Shown here one piece after another: positions 12,399 through 14,667 of a stretch of 14,667 nucleotides of DNA; position 1 is the stretch's first letter, and every line of letters begins with the position of its first letter. Both the position numbers and the translations under genes were made by a program. Under the pieces are notes generated by a model. It had not been told where the DNA came from and did not search any database. It saw only the letters and a list, made by a program, of their open reading frames with translations. Source of the stretch: Acidimicrobiia bacterium (GTDB lineage: Bacteria > Actinomycetota > Acidimicrobiia > Acidimicrobiales > AC-14); the NCBI GenBank assembly GCA_019243595.1, contig JAFAUA010000382.1:1-14667 (forward strand), written 5' to 3'.

Positions 12399-12411
12399 CA
12401 ACTGCGGCAAC
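12389..12411 (+). terminator. Hairpin spanning the otsB stop codon
   Basis: GTTGCCGTAG (12389-12398) pairs with CTGCGGCAAC (12402-12411), a 10-bp stem with one G-U pair and a CAA loop. The TAG stop is inside the stem. No T-run follows, so Rho-independent termination is uncertain; it would also stabilise the 3' end. Confidence 0.5.
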
Positions 12412-12462
12412 CACCCGGGGGCGACGCGCTCGCGCCGCAGTCGAGCGTGCCCTTCCTTCCGT

Positions 12463-12509
12463 TCTGGCGGTCCTAGCCGTCCTATACGTCCCCACCCACG
12501 ACCGCCAGA
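12463..12509. repeat. 10-bp inverted repeat enclosing 9-bp period repeats
   Basis: TCTGGCGGTC (12463-12472) and GACCGCCAGA (12500-12509) are perfect complements with a 27-nt loop. Within and around the left arm GTCC recurs every 9 bp (12470, 12479, 12488), twice as GTCCTA. It sits in the 169-bp gap between convergent otsB and otsA. A terminator for otsA on the minus strand is one reading; no T-run is seen. No gene is supported in this gap. Confidence 0.4.
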
Positions 12510-12567
12510 GCACGCGCTTCCGACGCAAGCCTCCTCCTTCAGAGCCGCGGTTGACGCGTGAACGGCC

Positions 12568-13959
12568 TTACCGAGTCGAACGCGCGGCGGCGAGTTGGTC
12601 GTCGAGCCAGTCCCGCGGGGTGCGGGCGCCCGCCAGCTTGCGGAGGGCGGCGGCGTGGGTGGCGCGGTCTTCGTCGTCCATGGCCAGAGCGGCAGCCAGG
12701 ACGTCGGCGGTGCCGGCGATGTCGAAGGGGTTGATCTCGAGGGCGACGCCGCCGAGCTCCTCCCACGCGCCGGCTTCGCGGCTCAGAGCGAGCACGCCGT
12801 TGCGGGTGTTGAGCATCGGGCCTTCCTTGGCGACCAGGTTCAGCCCGTCGCGCACCGGGTTCACGAGCAGCACGTCGTAGCGCTGGAGGGCCGCGACCGA
12901 GCGCGGGAAGTTGTCGGACATGTCGAGCACGATTGGTGTCCAACCGGGGACGCCCCACTGGTTGTTGATGCGCGCCGCCACGGTCTCGACTTCCTGGCGG
13001 TAGGCGAGGTACTCCGGGAGTCCCTCGCGTGACGGATACACGAAGGCGGCGAAGACGACCTGGCCGCGCCATTCCGGTCGGCTCCGCAGCAGATCTTCGT
13101 AGGCGAGGAACCCGCGCAGGAGATTCTTCGACAACTCGATGCGGTCGACGCGCAGGATCAAGCGGCGGCCCGCCAACGTCTCGTCGAGCTGGGCTCCCTC
13201 CGCGATCGACTCGGGCGACTCAGCGACGGCGTCGATGTCGTCGAAGTCCGGCGACAGCGGGGAGACGAACGTCGCCGGCGTCCATCCCCACATCGCCTCG
13301 CAACAAGCCTCGAAGTTGCGGGCCCACCGGCGGGCGTGAAAACCGCACGAGACGTGGCTCGCCAGCCCGGCGAGCAGCTCGCCGGCGACGTCGTCGGGGA
13401 GCGTGCGGATGGACGTGGGGCCGCAGAACGGGATGTGGGTGAAGTGCACAGCGCGGAGATCGGGGCGCTCTTGGGCCAGCCACGTTCCGACGAGGGCGAA
13501 GTGGTAATCCTGCACGAGCACAGTGGCGTCTGCGGGGGCCTCGTCGATCACGGCTCGGGCGAAGGTGTGGTTCACCGCCCGGTATGCGTCCCACGCTTCG
13601 CGCCACCGCCGGTCGAACCGGGGCCGGCGCGGCAGGTCCCAGAGGCTGTGGTGCAGGAACCACAGGGTGCCGTTCGAGATCACGTCGTACGCCATGCGAT
13701 AGGTGTCGGGGTCGACGGCGAGGGAGCGGAACCGAAAACCTTCCGCGTCGACGGTGCCGGCAGCGGCCGCCTCGCGGTCGGCGTCAGTCATCGCCGCTGC
13801 GATCCACTGCGCGCCGGTATCCCGCACCAGCGGCCCCAAGCTCGCCACGACACCGCCTGCACCCCGGCGGGCGACGAGGTTCCGGTCGCTGTCGTGGGAG
13901 AACGAGATGGGACCTCGGTTGGAGACGATGACGACGTTCTCCGCCACGCGAGCCACCAT
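12568..13959 (-). CDS. otsA: Trehalose-6-phosphate synthase, GT20 family
   Basis: OtsA makes trehalose-6-phosphate from a nucleotide glucose and glucose-6-phosphate. It is 463 aa, the family length. Visible GT20 residues are SNRGP with Arg15, NGTLWFLHH (96-104), QDYH with Asp151, HIPF with His175, and the donor loop DGLNLVAKE with Asp371 and Glu379. The sugar-nucleotide Arg/Lys pair appears as RVDRIELSKN (Arg270, Lys278), not the Escherichia RLDYIKG, which marks a divergent GT20 branch. A related GT20 product such as glucosylglycerol phosphate is therefore possible, but the convergent otsB supports trehalose. The start is ATG 13959; the frame continues antisense to the glycerate kinase gene and that part is rejected. 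The gene starts 7 bp from the divergent kinase gene. Confidence 0.9.
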   Translation of the reverse strand: MVARVAENVVIVSNRGPISFSHDSDRNLVARRGAGGVVASLGPLVRDTGAQWIAAAMTDADREAAAAGTVDAEGFRFRSLAVDPDTYRMAYDVISNGTLWFLHHSLWDLPRRPRFDRRWREAWDAYRAVNHTFARAVIDEAPADATVLVQDYHFALVGTWLAQERPDLRAVHFTHIPFCGPTSIRTLPDDVAGELLAGLASHVSCGFHARRWARNFEACCEAMWGWTPATFVSPLSPDFDDIDAVAESPESIAEGAQLDETLAGRRLILRVDRIELSKNLLRGFLAYEDLLRSRPEWRGQVVFAAFVYPSREGLPEYLAYRQEVETVAARINNQWGVPGWTPIVLDMSDNFPRSVAALQRYDVLLVNPVRDGLNLVAKEGPMLNTRNGVLALSREAGAWEELGGVALEINPFDIAGTADVLAAALAMDDEDRATHAAALRKLAGARTPRDWLDDQLAAARSTR

Positions 13960-13966
13960 AAGGCCG

Positions 13967-14667
13967 ATGGCTTCAGCCCGACGCGTCCTCGCCGCCCCCG
14001 ACAAGTTCCGCGGCACGGCGACAGCAATCGAGGTGGCAGCGGCCGTTGCCGCCGCGGCGCGGACCGCCGGCTGGGACTGTGATGAGGCTCCGGTAGCGGA
14101 CGGCGGGGAGGGAACACTGGAAGCACTCGGCGGCCGGGTTCGGCGGGCTCGCGTGCGCGGGCCCCTGGGGCCACCCGTCGACGCCGAGTGGCGGATGCGC
14201 GACGACGGCGCTGTGGTCGAGATGGCGCAGGCGTCAGGTCTGACGCTCGCGGGTGGGCCCGAAGGCAACGACCCGGTCCAGGCCACGACCTACGGCACGG
14301 GCGAACTCATCGCCACTGCCCTGGACGAGGGCGCCCGCCGGATCATCGTCGCCGTCGGCGGGTCGGCGACGACCGACGGCGGTCTCGGTTGCGTTACCGC
14401 CCTCGGTCCGCGTCGCCTGCGGGGTGTGGGCGTGACAGTCGCCTGCGATGTCGAGATCACCTTCCTGGAGGCCGCCGAAGCTTTCGCTCCGCAGAAGGGG
14501 GCGACGCCGGCACAGGTCGCCCTGCTACGCCGCCGCCTCGAGCGCCTGGCCCAGGTCTATGAGCGCGACTACGGCGTGGACGTACGCACCGTCCCCGGCT
14601 CGGGAGCAGCCGGCGGATTGGCCGGTGGCCTGGCGGCGTTGGGAGCGAGTCTCGTGCCCGGGTTCGA
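13967..14667 (+). CDS. Glycerate kinase, 3' end beyond the window
   Basis: The frame is open from ATG 13967 to the window end (233 codons). It matches the glycerate kinase family PF02595 (GlxK/GarK type): APDKFRGTATA (10-20), PVADGGEGT (42-50), TTYGTGELI (107-115), VGGSATTDGG (130-139), CDV (160-162) and FAPQKGA (173-179), then GSGAAGGLAGGLAALGA (211-227). The family phosphorylates D-glycerate with ATP, usually to 2-phosphoglycerate. Between TDGG and the CDV strand only about 20 residues are present, where many relatives have about 35 more, so a surface segment is missing. About 100 C-terminal residues lie outside. It starts 7 bp from the divergent otsA start. Confidence 0.93.
   Translation, partial: MASARRVLAAPDKFRGTATAIEVAAAVAAAARTAGWDCDEAPVADGGEGTLEALGGRVRRARVRGPLGPPVDAEWRMRDDGAVVEMAQASGLTLAGGPEGNDPVQATTYGTGELIATALDEGARRIIVAVGGSATTDGGLGCVTALGPRRLRGVGVTVACDVEITFLEAAEAFAPQKGATPAQVALLRRRLERLAQVYERDYGVDVRTVPGSGAAGGLAGGLAALGASLVPGF

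Noticed and set aside
12404..12550. Open plus-strand stretch encoding a hydrophobic VLAVLAVLYVP segment
   Set aside because: No start codon in frame before 12551 and the hydrophobic part is produced by the 9-bp GTCC repeats; more likely non-coding.
1..14667. Mobile elements, CRISPR arrays, defence or biosynthetic clusters
   Set aside because: No transposase, integrase, regularly spaced repeats or cluster enzymes were seen; apart from a few lineage-specific genes the content is core.

Overview
This is high-GC chromosomal DNA from an actinobacterium. CarD, a DUF3263 protein with a LytR_C-domain neighbour, an actinobacterial-type Crp and an actinobacterial DisA all point that way. A Bacillus-type SigH and a YacL-like PIN-TRAM membrane protein are retained, which suggests a deep lineage such as Acidimicrobiia (inference; no marker here proves it). 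No insertion sequence, CRISPR array, rRNA or phage gene was seen. Gene content is mostly core.

Left part (1-5100): the 3' part of radA, then disA (c-di-AMP synthase), an unrecognised secreted and membrane-anchored protein, a dienelactone-hydrolase-family enzyme, and a convergent Crp/FNR-type regulator gene on the minus strand.

Centre (5130-9730): carD, a yacL-like PIN-TRAM gene, ispD, ispF, rlmB and a SigH-type sigma factor, all on the plus strand. Taken with radA-disA, the order radA-disA-...-yacL-ispD-ispF-...-rlmB-sigH matches the Bacillus subtilis chromosome with some genes gained and lost, and carD-ispD-ispF next to radA-disA matches mycobacteria. The window thus joins two known arrangements. 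A 38-bp near-perfect palindrome and a DnaA-box-like 9-mer lie between sigH and a convergent tRNA-Thr(TGT) gene.

Right part (9850-14667): a DUF3263 protein and a LytR_C-domain membrane protein on the plus strand; a lipoprotein gene (minus) divergent from trehalose-6-phosphate phosphatase otsB (plus) with overlapping -10 motifs; a tail-to-tail GT20 trehalose-6-phosphate synthase otsA (minus); and a divergent glycerate kinase gene that runs off the window end.

How the genes may work together: RadA and DisA link DNA repair with c-di-AMP. CarD, Crp and SigH are three transcription regulators. IspD and IspF carry out two steps of the MEP isoprenoid pathway. OtsA and OtsB make trehalose. Several genes lack a Shine-Dalgarno sequence and have a TANNNT motif 6-9 nt before the start codon, consistent with leaderless transcription. 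In three cases that motif begins with the stop codon of the gene upstream. rlmB lacks any ordinary start codon at the expected place and probably starts at CTG overlapping the ispF stop.
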